Source of the DNA: Actinomadura mexicana
Lineage (GTDB): Bacteria > Actinomycetota > Actinomycetes > Streptosporangiales > Streptosporangiaceae
Direction: 5' to 3'
NCBI RefSeq assembly: GCF_900188105.1
Contig: NZ_FZNP01000029.1
Coordinates: 1-51,982 of the forward strand
DNA: 51,982 nucleotides
The position numbers and the translations under genes were made by a program. How positions within the stretch are numbered: the stretch's first letter is position 1; each line of letters opens with the position of its first letter. The notes under the pieces are model-generated. The model had not been told where the DNA came from, did not search any database, and saw nothing but the letters and a program-made list of their open reading frames with translations. Of the stretch, positions 1 through 8,102 are shown in pieces.

Positions 1-122
1 AGGACTCTCGACAAGCCCTATCCTCCCAGCTCGGGGGCACTTTTCTTGTCTAAACGGTCACTCTCGACCCGCCGCCCGGTGAAAGCCCGAGGCTAGGGCT
101 GGGAGCGGATTACCTTCGGCAG

Positions 123-656
123 ATGCAGAACCTCCCAGATCCGGTTCCCGCGCTTCTCGACGGCCCAGGCGTCGAGGTGACGGACGCTCGTGAACTCCTC
201 CTCGGGTACTTGGGGTGGTACCGCGAGGCATTGATGCGCAAGCTCTCTGGGCTGTCCAACGACGAGCTCCGCGAGCCGGTCGACCCGTTGGGGTGGTCGC
301 CGCTCGGGTTGGTGCAACATCTCGGTTGGGTTGAACGCCGGTGGATGCGCTGGGGATTCGCCGCCGAAGACGTTCTCGCCTACCCGCCCGGGGGCGACGA
401 GGCCGAATGGGCCGTCCCTTCTGACCGGTCCACCGCACAGGTCATGGCCGCTTACCGTCTGGAGGTCGCCCAGGCACGCACCCTGGTGGAGGGTGCTTCG
501 CTGAACGACAAGGCCCGCCTGGGCGGTCGTTTCCGAACGTCCGATGAAGCCCCCTCACTTGGCAGGATCCTCTTCCACCTGCTCCAGGAGTACGCGCGTC
601 ACGTCGGGCACCTCGATGTCGCCCGCGAGTTGCTGGACGGGACGACCGGCGAGTAG
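123..656 (+). CDS. DinB-like (DUF664) four-helix protein
   Basis: A 177-residue protein with the look of the DinB/DUF664 four-helix bundle family, which includes actinobacterial mycothiol-dependent enzymes and many uncharacterised members. The N-terminal half carries the pattern ARELLLGYLGWYREALMRKL followed by a proline-tryptophan turn (DPLGWSPLGLVQHLGWVE), and a late histidine cluster (RHVGHLDVAREL) sits where the metal-binding histidine of the family lies. The visible histidines (near residues 67 and 163) could be metal ligands, which is inference. No Shine-Dalgarno sequence precedes the ATG. The gene is convergent with the MarR gene and its substrate is unknown. Confidence 0.8.
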   Translation: MQNLPDPVPALLDGPGVEVTDARELLLGYLGWYREALMRKLSGLSNDELREPVDPLGWSPLGLVQHLGWVERRWMRWGFAAEDVLAYPPGGDEAEWAVPSDRSTAQVMAAYRLEVAQARTLVEGASLNDKARLGGRFRTSDEAPSLGRILFHLLQEYARHVGHLDVARELLDGTTGE

Positions 657-730
657 CACGGCCACGCGTCAGCACCAGATCGTTGACGAGGGGTGTTTCA
701 CGCGCATCGTCTGCGCCGGCCGTGCTCGGG

Positions 731-1105
731 TCAGTCGGTCAGGTGGTCGGCGAGGATCTTCAGGTGGGTGTCGCGGGCCTCGGTGTGGCAGCGGCGGCCC
801 TCATCGGTGATCTCCACGAAGACGCCGCGGCGGTCGGCCTCGCAGAGTCCGCGCTGGACGTAGCCGTGCTTCTCCAGGCGGGCGACCGTCCGGGACAGGG
901 CGCTCTGGCTGAGGTACATGGCCGCGGCGATGTCCTGCATGCGACGCTTCTCACAACCTTGATCCACGAGGCGGTCGAGTGTCTCGTACTCGCTCATGCT
1001 CAGGCCGTGGACGTCCTGCATGGCGCGGTCCAACGCGCATGCGACCGTGTTGTAGCAGGTCGCCAGCTTGCGCCAGCGGTCGACCAGGACAGACTCCGCC
1101 TCCAT
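731..1105 (-). CDS. MarR-family transcriptional regulator
   Basis: A winged-helix repressor of about 124 residues. The core reads MSEYETLDRLVDQG, then the recognition region MYLSQSALSRTVARLEKHGYVQR, then the wing with DRRGVFVEITDEGRR, the standard MarR order. The open frame continues upstream to 1192, but the ATG at 1105 is preferred: a TTGTGC/TAAGAT promoter lies just before it, so the transcript would be nearly leaderless, and a longer start would run into the operator region. ATG 1114 is the other candidate. The gene is divergent from an MFS exporter, the usual arrangement in which a MarR protein represses a drug pump and itself; the inducing ligand cannot be told from sequence. Confidence 0.87.
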   Translation of the reverse strand: MEAESVLVDRWRKLATCYNTVACALDRAMQDVHGLSMSEYETLDRLVDQGCEKRRMQDIAAAMYLSQSALSRTVARLEKHGYVQRGLCEADRRGVFVEITDEGRRCHTEARDTHLKILADHLTD

Positions 1106-1112
1106 GCCGCGC

Positions 1113-1143
1113 ATCTTACCATGCGCACGCATCAGATGCACAA
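1113..1143 (-). promoter_or_regulatory. marR promoter with internal palindrome
   Basis: On the minus strand a -35-like TTGTGC (1143-1138) and a -10-like TAAGAT (1118-1113) are 19 bases apart. A perfect inverted repeat GCATC-A-GATGC lies between them at 1129-1139. A repressor bound there would block RNA polymerase, consistent with autoregulation by the MarR protein. Confidence 0.5.
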
Positions 1144-1180
1144 GCATTAAATTCGACCGAAGTTTGTGCGTGGACATTTG

Positions 1181-1192
1181 ATGCATGTGCAT
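1181..1192 (+). promoter_or_regulatory. Inverted repeat upstream of MFS gene, possible MarR operator
   Basis: ATGCA-TG-TGCAT has 5-base arms and sits 15 bases before the preferred GTG start of the exporter. It shares the GATGCA half-site seen in the palindrome at 1129-1139, so the same MarR protein may bind both and control both directions. Confidence 0.4.
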
Positions 1193-1207
1193 GTACTGTC
1201 CCTCGAC

Positions 1208-2659
1208 GTGACTATAACCGAGACCTCACTCGACTCCGCTGTCCGCGCGCCGGGCGCCGTGGGCGCGCCGGCCGAACAGGCATGGACCCCCCGGCTCTGG
1301 GGAGTCCTCGCCGTCCTTTGCGCCGTGTTGTTCCTCGACGGACTCGACGTCTCGATGGTGGGCGTCGCGCTGCCGTCGATCGGCGCTGAGCTGGGCCTTT
1401 CGACCACGTCACTGCAGTGGATCGTCAACGGCTACGTCCTCGGCTACGGCGGGCTCCTCCTGCTCGGCGGTCGCACCGCCGACCTCCTCGGCCGGCGCCG
1501 CGTGTTCCTCGCCGCTCTCGCCGTGTTCGCCGTGGCGTCGCTGGTGGGCGGTCTCGTCGACGACGGCACGCTGCTGATCGCCACCCGGTTCGTGAAGGGG
1601 CTGGCCGCCGCGTTCACCGCGCCGACCGCGCTGTCCATCCTGACCACCACCTTCCACGAGGGGCCGGCGCGCAACCGGGCGCTGTCGGTGTTCTCCGTTT
1701 TCGGGGCGAGCGGCTACTCGTCCGGGTTGATCCTCGGCGGGCTGCTGACGAGCTTCGGGTGGCGCTGGACGTTCCTGACGCCCGTGCCGCTCGCCGTCAT
1801 CGCCCTTGTGGCCGGCCTCGCGCTGATCCCGCGGGACCGGTCGGCGGCCGAGGGAGGGCACGACCTTATCGGCGCCGTGACGCTCACCGGTGGCATGCTG
1901 CTCGCGGTCTACACCGTGGTCTCGGCGCCGGAGCGCGGCTGGCTGGACCCGGTCACACTGGGCTCCGTCGTTGTCGCGGCGGCTCTGCTGATCGCGTTCT
2001 TCGTCGCCGAGAACAAGGTGCGCCACCCGCTGATCCGGCTCGGCATCCTGCGCATCGGTTCGATCGTCCGGGCCAACCTCAGCATCGTCGCGCTGTTCGG
2101 CTCGTACCTGAGCTTCCAGTTCATGATGACGCTCTACCTGCAGGACGTGCTGCGCTGGTCACCGCTGAAGATGGCCATGGCCCTGCTGCCGGCCGGGCTC
2201 CTCGTGGCCTTCGGCTCACCGTTCGTCGGGCGCCTGATCGACCGGTACGGGACGCCTCGCCTGATCATCAGCTCGATGACCTCCCTGAGCCTCGGTTACG
2301 CCTGGTTCCTCGCCACGGCCGGGAACGCTCCGCACTACGTGTTCACGATCCTGCCCACGATGCTGCTGCTGGGCGGCGGGTTCGCGTTCGGCTTCAGCTC
2401 GATCATGGCGCAGGCCACGGACGGGATCGACGACTCCGAGCAGGGGCTGGCCTCCGGCCTCGTCCAGACCTCGGGCCAGGTCGGCGCCGCCCTGGTCCTG
2501 GCCGTGGTGACCGCCCTGGTCGCGGGCGGGACGGCGGCCGGCGGCGACGGCTTCGCCGAGTTCCACGCCGGGGTCAACCTGGTCAGTGGCGTCGCCGTGA
2601 TCGGACTGGCCCTGAACCTGATCCCGCTGCTTCGGCGCTACCGCCCGAAGCACACCTGA
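1208..2659 (+). CDS. MFS exporter, DHA2 (EmrB/QacA) type
   Basis: A proton-driven efflux permease of about 483 residues from the chosen GTG. It shows many hydrophobic helices, in number consistent with the 14-helix DHA2 family. The family motif A loop is visible as GGRTADLLGRRRVFL between helices 2 and 3, and the helix-1 signature LFLDGLDVSMVGVALPSIG matches drug:H+ antiporters. In-frame ATGs at 1166 and 1181 exist, but they overlap the putative operator, and the sequence before the membrane part is a poor match to any domain, so GTG 1208 is preferred. The divergent MarR regulator suggests drug- or metabolite-induced efflux. Substrate unknown. Confidence 0.88.
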   Translation: MTITETSLDSAVRAPGAVGAPAEQAWTPRLWGVLAVLCAVLFLDGLDVSMVGVALPSIGAELGLSTTSLQWIVNGYVLGYGGLLLLGGRTADLLGRRRVFLAALAVFAVASLVGGLVDDGTLLIATRFVKGLAAAFTAPTALSILTTTFHEGPARNRALSVFSVFGASGYSSGLILGGLLTSFGWRWTFLTPVPLAVIALVAGLALIPRDRSAAEGGHDLIGAVTLTGGMLLAVYTVVSAPERGWLDPVTLGSVVVAAALLIAFFVAENKVRHPLIRLGILRIGSIVRANLSIVALFGSYLSFQFMMTLYLQDVLRWSPLKMAMALLPAGLLVAFGSPFVGRLIDRYGTPRLIISSMTSLSLGYAWFLATAGNAPHYVFTILPTMLLLGGGFAFGFSSIMAQATDGIDDSEQGLASGLVQTSGQVGAALVLAVVTALVAGGTAAGGDGFAEFHAGVNLVSGVAVIGLALNLIPLLRRYRPKHT

Positions 2660-2674
2660 CCGCCCCCCGCCAAC

Positions 2675-2714
2675 GTGGGCCGGACCGCGCCTCTCACCGC
2701 GCGGCCCGGCCCAC
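2675..2714 (+). terminator. Strong stem-loop after the MFS gene
   Basis: GTGGGCCGG pairs with CCGGCCCAC and the stem continues inward with CCGCGC/GCGCGG after one A-C mismatch, leaving a short loop. It begins 16 bases after the MFS stop codon. No U-tract follows, as is usual in high-GC actinomycetes. Confidence 0.6.
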
Positions 2715-2854
2715 GCCTGTACCTAGCGCCTCTCGCCAGCGCCCCCGACCGCAGTCGGACAACGCTTCTTCCTGGCGACTCTCGCCCGAGTGGGGCGGTC
2801 CGCGTCTCCTGCCGTGCGGTCGGGCGCACGCCTTTACCTTGCCTTTCTGCAGGA
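2675..2854. repeat. Two imperfect copies of a ~65-base element
   Basis: Copy A spans about 2675-2739 and copy B about 2790-2854. Both start GTGGG-C-GG-CCGCG, keep the pyrimidine-rich centre, and end with CACGCCT-TACCT followed by GCCT/GCGCCT. Copy A can fold into a near-perfect hairpin; copy B keeps the outline but has lost several pairs. The whole 2660-2975 gap between the MFS and vWA genes is occupied by these copies and I see no credible gene in it. Confidence 0.6.
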
Positions 2855-2975
2855 GGCGCCGTCGCCGCCTGTCATGCCACCGGCGCCCGATGCTGCCGCG
2901 CCGACGGGCTTTGACTGCTGTGCCGGATGTGCCGTGGCGGGGGCGGCCTTCTTTGAGGGCACCCCCGCCTCTGGG

Positions 2976-5387
2976 TTAGCTGGGGCGCTTCCAGAAGGGG
3001 CGGCGGGGCGGGGATTCGCCGGTGAAGTCGGCGAGGACCTGGAGCGCGTGGGTCCACTGGTCGTTGACGGTGGGCTGGTCGGCGGTGGGGCGCAGGCGGT
3101 GCAGGTCGTCGCGAAGGTCGGCGAGGGCTCTGGTGTCCAGGGAGAGGGTCTGCATTCGCTGGACGATCGACTCAAGGATGGGGAGGAGTTCGCTCAGCAG
3201 GTGCTGGACGCGCTCTTCCTTCGTGTCGGGGACCTGGCGGAGGCGGCCCAGGACGTTGGCCAGTTCCTGCCGGAACCCGGTGAGGGGCGAGGGCGCCGGA
3301 CCGGCCGCCCGTCGGGCGCGGCCGGCGGAGCGGCCGGCAGGGCGGCTGAAGCCCGGGGGCGGCGAGCCGTAACCGGGAGGGGCGCTTTGCGCCATGGGGG
3401 GCGGGCCGGTAGGAGCGACCGGCATGGGCGCGGGGGGCATGGGGGCGGCGCCTACCGGCGGGGCGGCGGCCTCCATGTCGGCGGAGAAGGCGGCCGGGGC
3501 CATCCGCGGGGCGGCCATCGGTGCGGCTCCCGCCCAGCCTCGGGGCATCTCCACTGGTTGGACGGCCTGGTGCGGCGCCCCGCCCTCGGTCGCGACCCGG
3601 CTGTCCACCGCCACGAACGCGGTGAAGCGGCACAGGACGCCGAAGCGGAGGGAGGCGGAGATGATGCGCTGTTCCAGGTCGGCGGGGCCGCCGATCGCGT
3701 ACTGGTCCTCCAGGTCGCGCAGGTGTGCGCGGGCCCAGACGGATCGGGCGGCCGGGTTCTCGGCGACGATGCCGGTGGCCTGCTGCTCCCAGGCGGTGCC
3801 GTCGGCTGCCGTCCCCCGCACGGACAGGGTGCCGGAGGGCGCGCCTCGGAACCGGCCTGCGATCTGGAGCGGCACACCGGGGAACAGGGCGCCGAGCCGG
3901 GTGGGCGCCACGGTGCCGGGGACGATCTCCAGCCCCTCGGCGTGCAGGTCCAGGCCGCTGGCCAGCGGGGCGGCGATCCGGTGGTGGATGTGCTCCATCG
4001 CCTCGTCGAGGCGGTCTTCGGACTCCACCAGTTCGCAGCGGCCCTGGCCGATCGCGGCGAGGCGGTTCAGGAAGCCGGCGTTGACGGCCTGGTCGATGCC
4101 GACCGTGTGCACGCGGACGCCGTGCAGCCGCGGTTCGAGGTGGGCGAGGAGCTGGTCCTCGTTGCCGACCTGGCCGTCGGTGATGAGGACGAGGACCCGG
4201 TCGCGGGAGGGGTCGGCGAGCAGGCGGCAGCCCTCGTCGAGCGGGGTGAGCATCTCGGTGCCGCCCCGCGCGCCCAGCGCCGCGAGGTGCTCGACGGCGC
4301 GGAACCGGTTGCGGTCGGTGCCGTCGACCAGCCCGGAGCCGAGCCCGCCCGGGCGCTCGATGACGGTGTCGAAGGACAGGACGGCGAACCGGTCCTCGGC
4401 GCGGAAGGTGTCGACGATGCGCGCGGCGGCGCGGCGGGCGGCGACCATCTTCCAGCCGTGCATGCTGCCGGAACGGTCGAGGACGAGCACCACGTCGCGG
4501 GGGCGGGGCCTCGCTTCCCCGGAGGGCAGGACGGTGAGGCTGAACGTCCCTTCCTCGCCGGACTCGTCCGGGACGAGGGAGAGGGCCGCGCTCTCGCGGG
4601 GGGCGAAGTCGAGGCGGAGGACGAAGTCGCGGTCGAGCCGCTCGCCCGGTTGCAGGCGCACGGTCGTCCGCTCGCCGTCGCCCTCCTCGGCGACCACGTG
4701 CAGCGCAGACCGGATCTGGGTGAGCGGAAGCCCGGACGGATCGACGTCGACCTTGAGGGTCAGGCGAACCGGGTGGGGGAAGCCGGGCAGCAGGACGGGA
4801 GGGCTGATCCGGGACGCGTCCGGCACGGCGTCGGTGTCGTCGGCCACCCCGGAGCCTGCGCGCTCGCCGTCGAGCGGGGCACCGGGGATGTAGCGGGGTG
4901 CGACGACGAGAGGGAAACGGAACGTCGCGCTGGACTCCGACTCGTGCGGCAGCGGCTGGTCGAGGGAGAGCCTGATCGTGACTCGCTCGCCCGGCAGGAT
5001 GTTGCCCACCCGCATGGTGAACACGTCCGGGCGGTCTTCTTCCGCGATGGCCGCGCGTTGACCCGCGGCGATGGCGGCGTCGTAGTCCTGCCGCGCCTGC
5101 CCGCGCTCTTTCAGCTTCCCTTCGATGACCCTGTCCGCGGCCTCCATGCGCAGTGCGGTGACGGCGGCGCGGTCGGGCAGGGGGAAGATGTAGGTGGCCT
5201 CGAGCGGCACGTCGAACGGGTTGCGGAAGCCTTGGACGATCTCGATGCCGGCGGCGAGGCCGGTGATGGACGCCTGCACGTCCACGGAGTCGAGCGGCAG
5301 GTTTCCCCTGTCGGTGCTGAGCGCGCCGAGCCCGCGGTCGGGTACCGGTGGCGCGGTCTCGGGTAGCGGCAGGATGCGCACGGTCAC
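2976..5387 (-). CDS. VIT domain / von Willebrand A domain protein
   Basis: An 803-residue protein with the architecture of inter-alpha-trypsin-inhibitor-like bacterial proteins. A VIT domain covers roughly residues 30-165 (FRNPFDVPLEATYIFPLPD, then GERVTIRL). A von Willebrand A domain begins near 297 with an intact metal-ion site: D304-R-S306-G-S308, T377 in ARGGTEM and D404 in LITDGQVG. A proline/alanine-rich linker (about 620-710) leads to a C-terminal helical segment (QELANVLGRLRQ...LLPILESIVQRMQ). No signal peptide or membrane helix is evident, so it is probably cytoplasmic. The GTG start overlaps the upstream MerR stop by 4 bases (GTGA), implying coupled translation. Function unknown; protein-protein contact through the metal site is inferred. 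Confidence 0.9.
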   Translation of the reverse strand: MTVRILPLPETAPPVPDRGLGALSTDRGNLPLDSVDVQASITGLAAGIEIVQGFRNPFDVPLEATYIFPLPDRAAVTALRMEAADRVIEGKLKERGQARQDYDAAIAAGQRAAIAEEDRPDVFTMRVGNILPGERVTIRLSLDQPLPHESESSATFRFPLVVAPRYIPGAPLDGERAGSGVADDTDAVPDASRISPPVLLPGFPHPVRLTLKVDVDPSGLPLTQIRSALHVVAEEGDGERTTVRLQPGERLDRDFVLRLDFAPRESAALSLVPDESGEEGTFSLTVLPSGEARPRPRDVVLVLDRSGSMHGWKMVAARRAAARIVDTFRAEDRFAVLSFDTVIERPGGLGSGLVDGTDRNRFRAVEHLAALGARGGTEMLTPLDEGCRLLADPSRDRVLVLITDGQVGNEDQLLAHLEPRLHGVRVHTVGIDQAVNAGFLNRLAAIGQGRCELVESEDRLDEAMEHIHHRIAAPLASGLDLHAEGLEIVPGTVAPTRLGALFPGVPLQIAGRFRGAPSGTLSVRGTAADGTAWEQQATGIVAENPAARSVWARAHLRDLEDQYAIGGPADLEQRIISASLRFGVLCRFTAFVAVDSRVATEGGAPHQAVQPVEMPRGWAGAAPMAAPRMAPAAFSADMEAAAPPVGAAPMPPAPMPVAPTGPPPMAQSAPPGYGSPPPGFSRPAGRSAGRARRAAGPAPSPLTGFRQELANVLGRLRQVPDTKEERVQHLLSELLPILESIVQRMQTLSLDTRALADLRDDLHRLRPTADQPTVNDQWTHALQVLADFTGESPPRRPFWKRPS

Positions 5388-6166
5388 TGAATCCTCCGGG
5401 GTGGGTCGGCGGGCTGGAAGTCGGGGCTTTCGGCGGGGTTCCGCACCGGGGCGAGCAGGCCGCGACGGCGCAGTTCGTCGAGCAGCGGGCGAGCGGCCGC
5501 CTCGATGGCGGCGAGGTCGTCGCCGTTCAGGTCCGGAACCTCAAGGAGCACGGTGAGGCCGGGCGCGAGGCGGACGCCTTGGACGATCGCGGGGCGAAGT
5601 TCGCCATAGCCGCTGAGGTCGATGTCCCGGCGGAAGGACACATCGGGTCGCGTACTCCAGAAGTTCCCTCTGTCACCGCCCTCCGCCCCTTCGGCGGCCG
5701 TGCCCTGGCTCTGTGGCCCCGCAGGGGAGTCGCCGAGGGGGGCCCGATCAGCTTCCCGAGTGGCGGGGGCGTTCGAGCCGGGGTGCATGGCCGTTCGGCC
5801 AAGTGAAGCGCTGGGGGCCGGCGGGTAGGTCGAACGGGTGTCCGGCGGGTGGGGGATGGCGGCGATGCGGGCGAGGTCGGCGTCGGTCGCGGCGGCGAGC
5901 TCGACCTGGATCTCGGCGATGGAGCGGCCCGATGCCTGGCGGCGCTTCACCGCGACAAGCTGGAGGAGGTGGCGGGGCCCGTACAGGGCGGTACGGCCGC
6001 GGCGGCCGAGGGGCGGGTCGATCAGGCCGATCGTGGTGTACCAGCGGATCAGCCGCTCGTTGGGCAGGTCTCGCACCCGGCCGCTGGCCTGCGCGGACGT
6101 GTCCGCCGCGAGAACCGCGGCGGCACGGTCCGCCAGTTCGGCGATCGTCCAGGTGTCGTCGTCCAT
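5384..6166 (-). CDS. MerR-family regulator with C-terminal extension
   Basis: About 260 residues. The N-terminal winged helix reads TIAELADRA...RVRDLPNERLIRWYTTIGLIDPPLGRRGRTALYGPRHLLQLVAVKR, the MerR pattern with a longer insertion than usual before the recognition arm. The helix that normally forms the dimer coil follows (GRSIAEIQVELAAA). The remaining ~150 residues are a poorly conserved, proline-rich sensor region with no cysteine cluster, so metal or redox sensing is not supported. The ATG at 6166 is preferred over an upstream start at 6202 because a TTGACA box lies 36 bases before it and the mRNA would be leaderless. It is the first gene of an operon with the VIT/vWA gene, whose GTG overlaps its stop codon. 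Confidence 0.85.
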   Translation of the reverse strand: MDDDTWTIAELADRAAAVLAADTSAQASGRVRDLPNERLIRWYTTIGLIDPPLGRRGRTALYGPRHLLQLVAVKRRQASGRSIAEIQVELAAATDADLARIAAIPHPPDTRSTYPPAPSASLGRTAMHPGSNAPATREADRAPLGDSPAGPQSQGTAAEGAEGGDRGNFWSTRPDVSFRRDIDLSGYGELRPAIVQGVRLAPGLTVLLEVPDLNGDDLAAIEAAARPLLDELRRRGLLAPVRNPAESPDFQPADPPRRIQ

Positions 6167-6172
6167 GGCCCG

Positions 6173-6202
6173 ATGATGACACTGTAACGATGACAGTGTC
6201 AA
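6173..6202 (-). promoter_or_regulatory. Promoter and palindromic operator of the merR-vWA operon
   Basis: On the minus strand TTGACA (6202-6197) is placed as a -35 element for a transcript starting at ATG 6166; the -10 (about TCATCA, 6179-6174) is weak. A perfect inverted repeat TGACACTGT / ACAGTGTCA (6177-6185 and 6193-6201, 7-base spacer) lies inside the promoter. MerR proteins classically bind such dyads between -35 and -10, so autoregulation is likely. Confidence 0.6.
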
Positions 6203-6847
6203 CTTCGCTCAGGTGAGGCATGACGCACGACGTGCCTCTTGGCGCTACGTGAGCATGCGGCTCGCGGGCGACTCGGAATCGGCCTCCTGTCCCGGTGTCG
6301 ACCCCGTTTCCGGACGTGCCGCGTTGGCGCCCAGCGCTGGGCTGTCTGCGGCGACGGCGGTCGTGCCCACGACGAGGCGGGGTTGAGTGGTCGACGGCAG
6401 GACGCCGCCGCCGACCTGCCGTTGGCGGTCGCCGACTCCGAGTGCTGTATTGGACGTAGGACCCGCCTGCATGGAGACGAACCCGTCGCCGAATTGCCCT
6501 CTGAAGCGTCGTGGTGGCTGATTTTACCGTCCGGGTAACTGTTCGGTTAGGCCTTTATGGCCGTCGCCGGAAGGGTGGCCTGGCCGACCATAAAATGGTC
6601 ATTCCGGGTTGGAAGACCGAAATGTCCTTCAATCACTACATGTGATCGCATGATCGCTCATCGGGGCAATGTCCTGGTCACGCGAACCCGACGAACCTTG
6701 CAGTATCGCGTCGAAGCACTGAAAAGTCTATTAAGTGTGACACGCTCCCATAAAACCTAATTAGGGGGTAAGGATGGTGTTCGGTATCGGAGTGTGATCC
6801 CCCGAATATACTGGTAATGAACGCTTGCAGCCTTTACCTTTTCTGGC
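6203..6847. other. Intergenic stretch, visibly lower GC in its second half
   Basis: No open frame here has actinomycete codon bias or a recognisable product. From about 6500 to 6840 the sequence is much richer in A and T than its surroundings. Short palindromes occur, for example GACCAT-AAA-ATGGTC at 6586-6600 and GGCC-TTTAT-GGCC near 6550. It probably holds the promoter of the downstream sigma-like gene and possibly Lsr2 binding sites; a decayed gene or an unrecognised small RNA cannot be excluded. Confidence 0.5.
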
Positions 6848-7915
6848 ATGAGCGACCATCTCCTGGTCGAGACGCTGCGCGAGCGCGACCCTGGCGCCCC
6901 GCCCGCGGTCTACGACGCCCATGCCGAGGGGCTCTACGCGTACTGCTGGTTTCAGCTGCGGGGACGCGACGCGGCACAGGTCGCCCTGCGGGACACCTTC
7001 ATCGTGGCCGAGGCGCACATCGGCAAGCTGCGCGAACCCGAGCGGTTCGGGCCATGGCTCTACGCCATCGCCCGGCTGGAGTGCGGCCGGCGCATGCCAC
7101 CCAGGCACAGGGCGCCGGACATGCCGGTCGCCAGCCACGACCAGGAGGACGTCGACCAGCGCATCACCGCGTGGCAGGCGGTGCTGGCGCTGCCGCCCCT
7201 CTCCCGGGAGATGCTGGAGTTGCACGTCAGGCGCCAGTTGTCGGTTTCCGACCTTGCCACTGTGTTCGGGGTGTCGCCAGGGGACGTGCAGGCGGCGCTC
7301 GACGGCGCGTACGGCGAACTCGAAGCGGCGTTGACCGCGGAGGTACTCGCGAACGAGGGGCCCTACGGTTGTGCTGAGCGTGCTCTCCTCCTGCGCGAGC
7401 GGCGTGGTGATCCCACCGACGACATCAGCAAGCGGCTGATGGAGCACGCGCGGAAGTGTTCCGCCTGTGGAGCTCTCCGTCCCCGAACCGTGTCGGCCGA
7501 CACGGTCTACGGGCTGCTACCGGATGCGTTACCCGCGCCAGAGATGCGGCTCAGGGTGATGAGTTGCTTCCTGGATCCGGAACTTGTCGGCTACAGGCTC
7601 TTCGTGGCCACTCGCGTCACCGAGTTCAGGTCCGATGGATTCCCCGTCCAGACCGCCTTCGGACGTCCCGGGCGGGCGGCCCGCCAAGGCCGGCGCTGGC
7701 GGTTCCGACGCACCCGTAAGGCGTCCAAGGACGAGGAGGGGGCGGCCAAGCTCTACGCACAGGTCGGCCGCGCCTCCGCCGTGCTCCTGGTCGTGGCGCT
7801 CCTGTTCGCGTCCGGTGTTGCTTCCATGTACGTCGTCGGTACCCAGCGTGAGGACAGGGACGAGCACGCCGGCCCGCGTCCGACGGCAATACCCGGCATC
7901 TCCCAGAGACCCTGA
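6848..7915 (+). CDS. Sigma-70-like protein fused to a zinc motif and a transmembrane segment
   Basis: A 355-residue protein. Residues about 20-85 resemble sigma region 2 (VYDAHAEGLYAYCWFQL, DTFIVAEAHIGKLREPERFGPWLYAIAR) and 115-160 resemble region 4 (LPPLSREMLELHVRRQLSVSDLATVFGVSPGDVQAAL), as in ECF sigma factors. Around residues 200-207 it has H-x3-C-x2-C, the zinc signature of anti-sigma (ZAS) domains, and a single hydrophobic helix at about 303-325 precedes a short exported tail. Sigma and anti-sigma-like parts therefore appear to be on one membrane-anchored chain. Whether it is an active sigma factor, or is released by proteolysis, is inference. A secreted P60 hydrolase follows on the same strand. 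Confidence 0.75.
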   Translation: MSDHLLVETLRERDPGAPPAVYDAHAEGLYAYCWFQLRGRDAAQVALRDTFIVAEAHIGKLREPERFGPWLYAIARLECGRRMPPRHRAPDMPVASHDQEDVDQRITAWQAVLALPPLSREMLELHVRRQLSVSDLATVFGVSPGDVQAALDGAYGELEAALTAEVLANEGPYGCAERALLLRERRGDPTDDISKRLMEHARKCSACGALRPRTVSADTVYGLLPDALPAPEMRLRVMSCFLDPELVGYRLFVATRVTEFRSDGFPVQTAFGRPGRAARQGRRWRFRRTRKASKDEEGAAKLYAQVGRASAVLLVVALLFASGVASMYVVGTQREDRDEHAGPRPTAIPGISQRP

Positions 7916-8102
7916 GCTGGGCTGCAGCCGCCTGCGCGTCCACATGTGTCCGGCGCCGGTCCGGCGTCCAGCGCGCGCTGACACCCCCGCTTCGTTACGG
8001 ACCTCCATCGCGTGGCGTTTGTACCTGCCATTTCCCGAGTCCACTACGCTTCGTAGCTGATCATTTGCGCTAGGCAGGATCACGGGCGGGGAGGACGTGA
8101 TC

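Noticed and set aside
656..725. GCACGGCC / GGCCGTGC inverted repeat between the convergent DinB and MarR genes
   Set aside because: The loop is over 50 bases, so it is unlikely to act as a terminator; such 8-base matches are expected in GC-rich DNA.
2790..5366. Open frame of 858 codons on the plus strand opposite the VIT/vWA gene
   Set aside because: It mirrors the third-position GC bias of the real minus-strand gene; no domain or start context supports it.
6239..6760. Small plus-strand open frames in the lower-GC gap (99 and 67 codons)
   Set aside because: No ribosome-binding site, no domain and atypical codon use; kept as non-coding.
7916..8102. Possible riboswitch before the first P60 hydrolase, with hairpin CTACG-CTT-CGTAG at 8044-8056
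   Set aside because: None of the conserved ydaO cores found at 47.7 kb occur here; a short hairpin alone is not enough.
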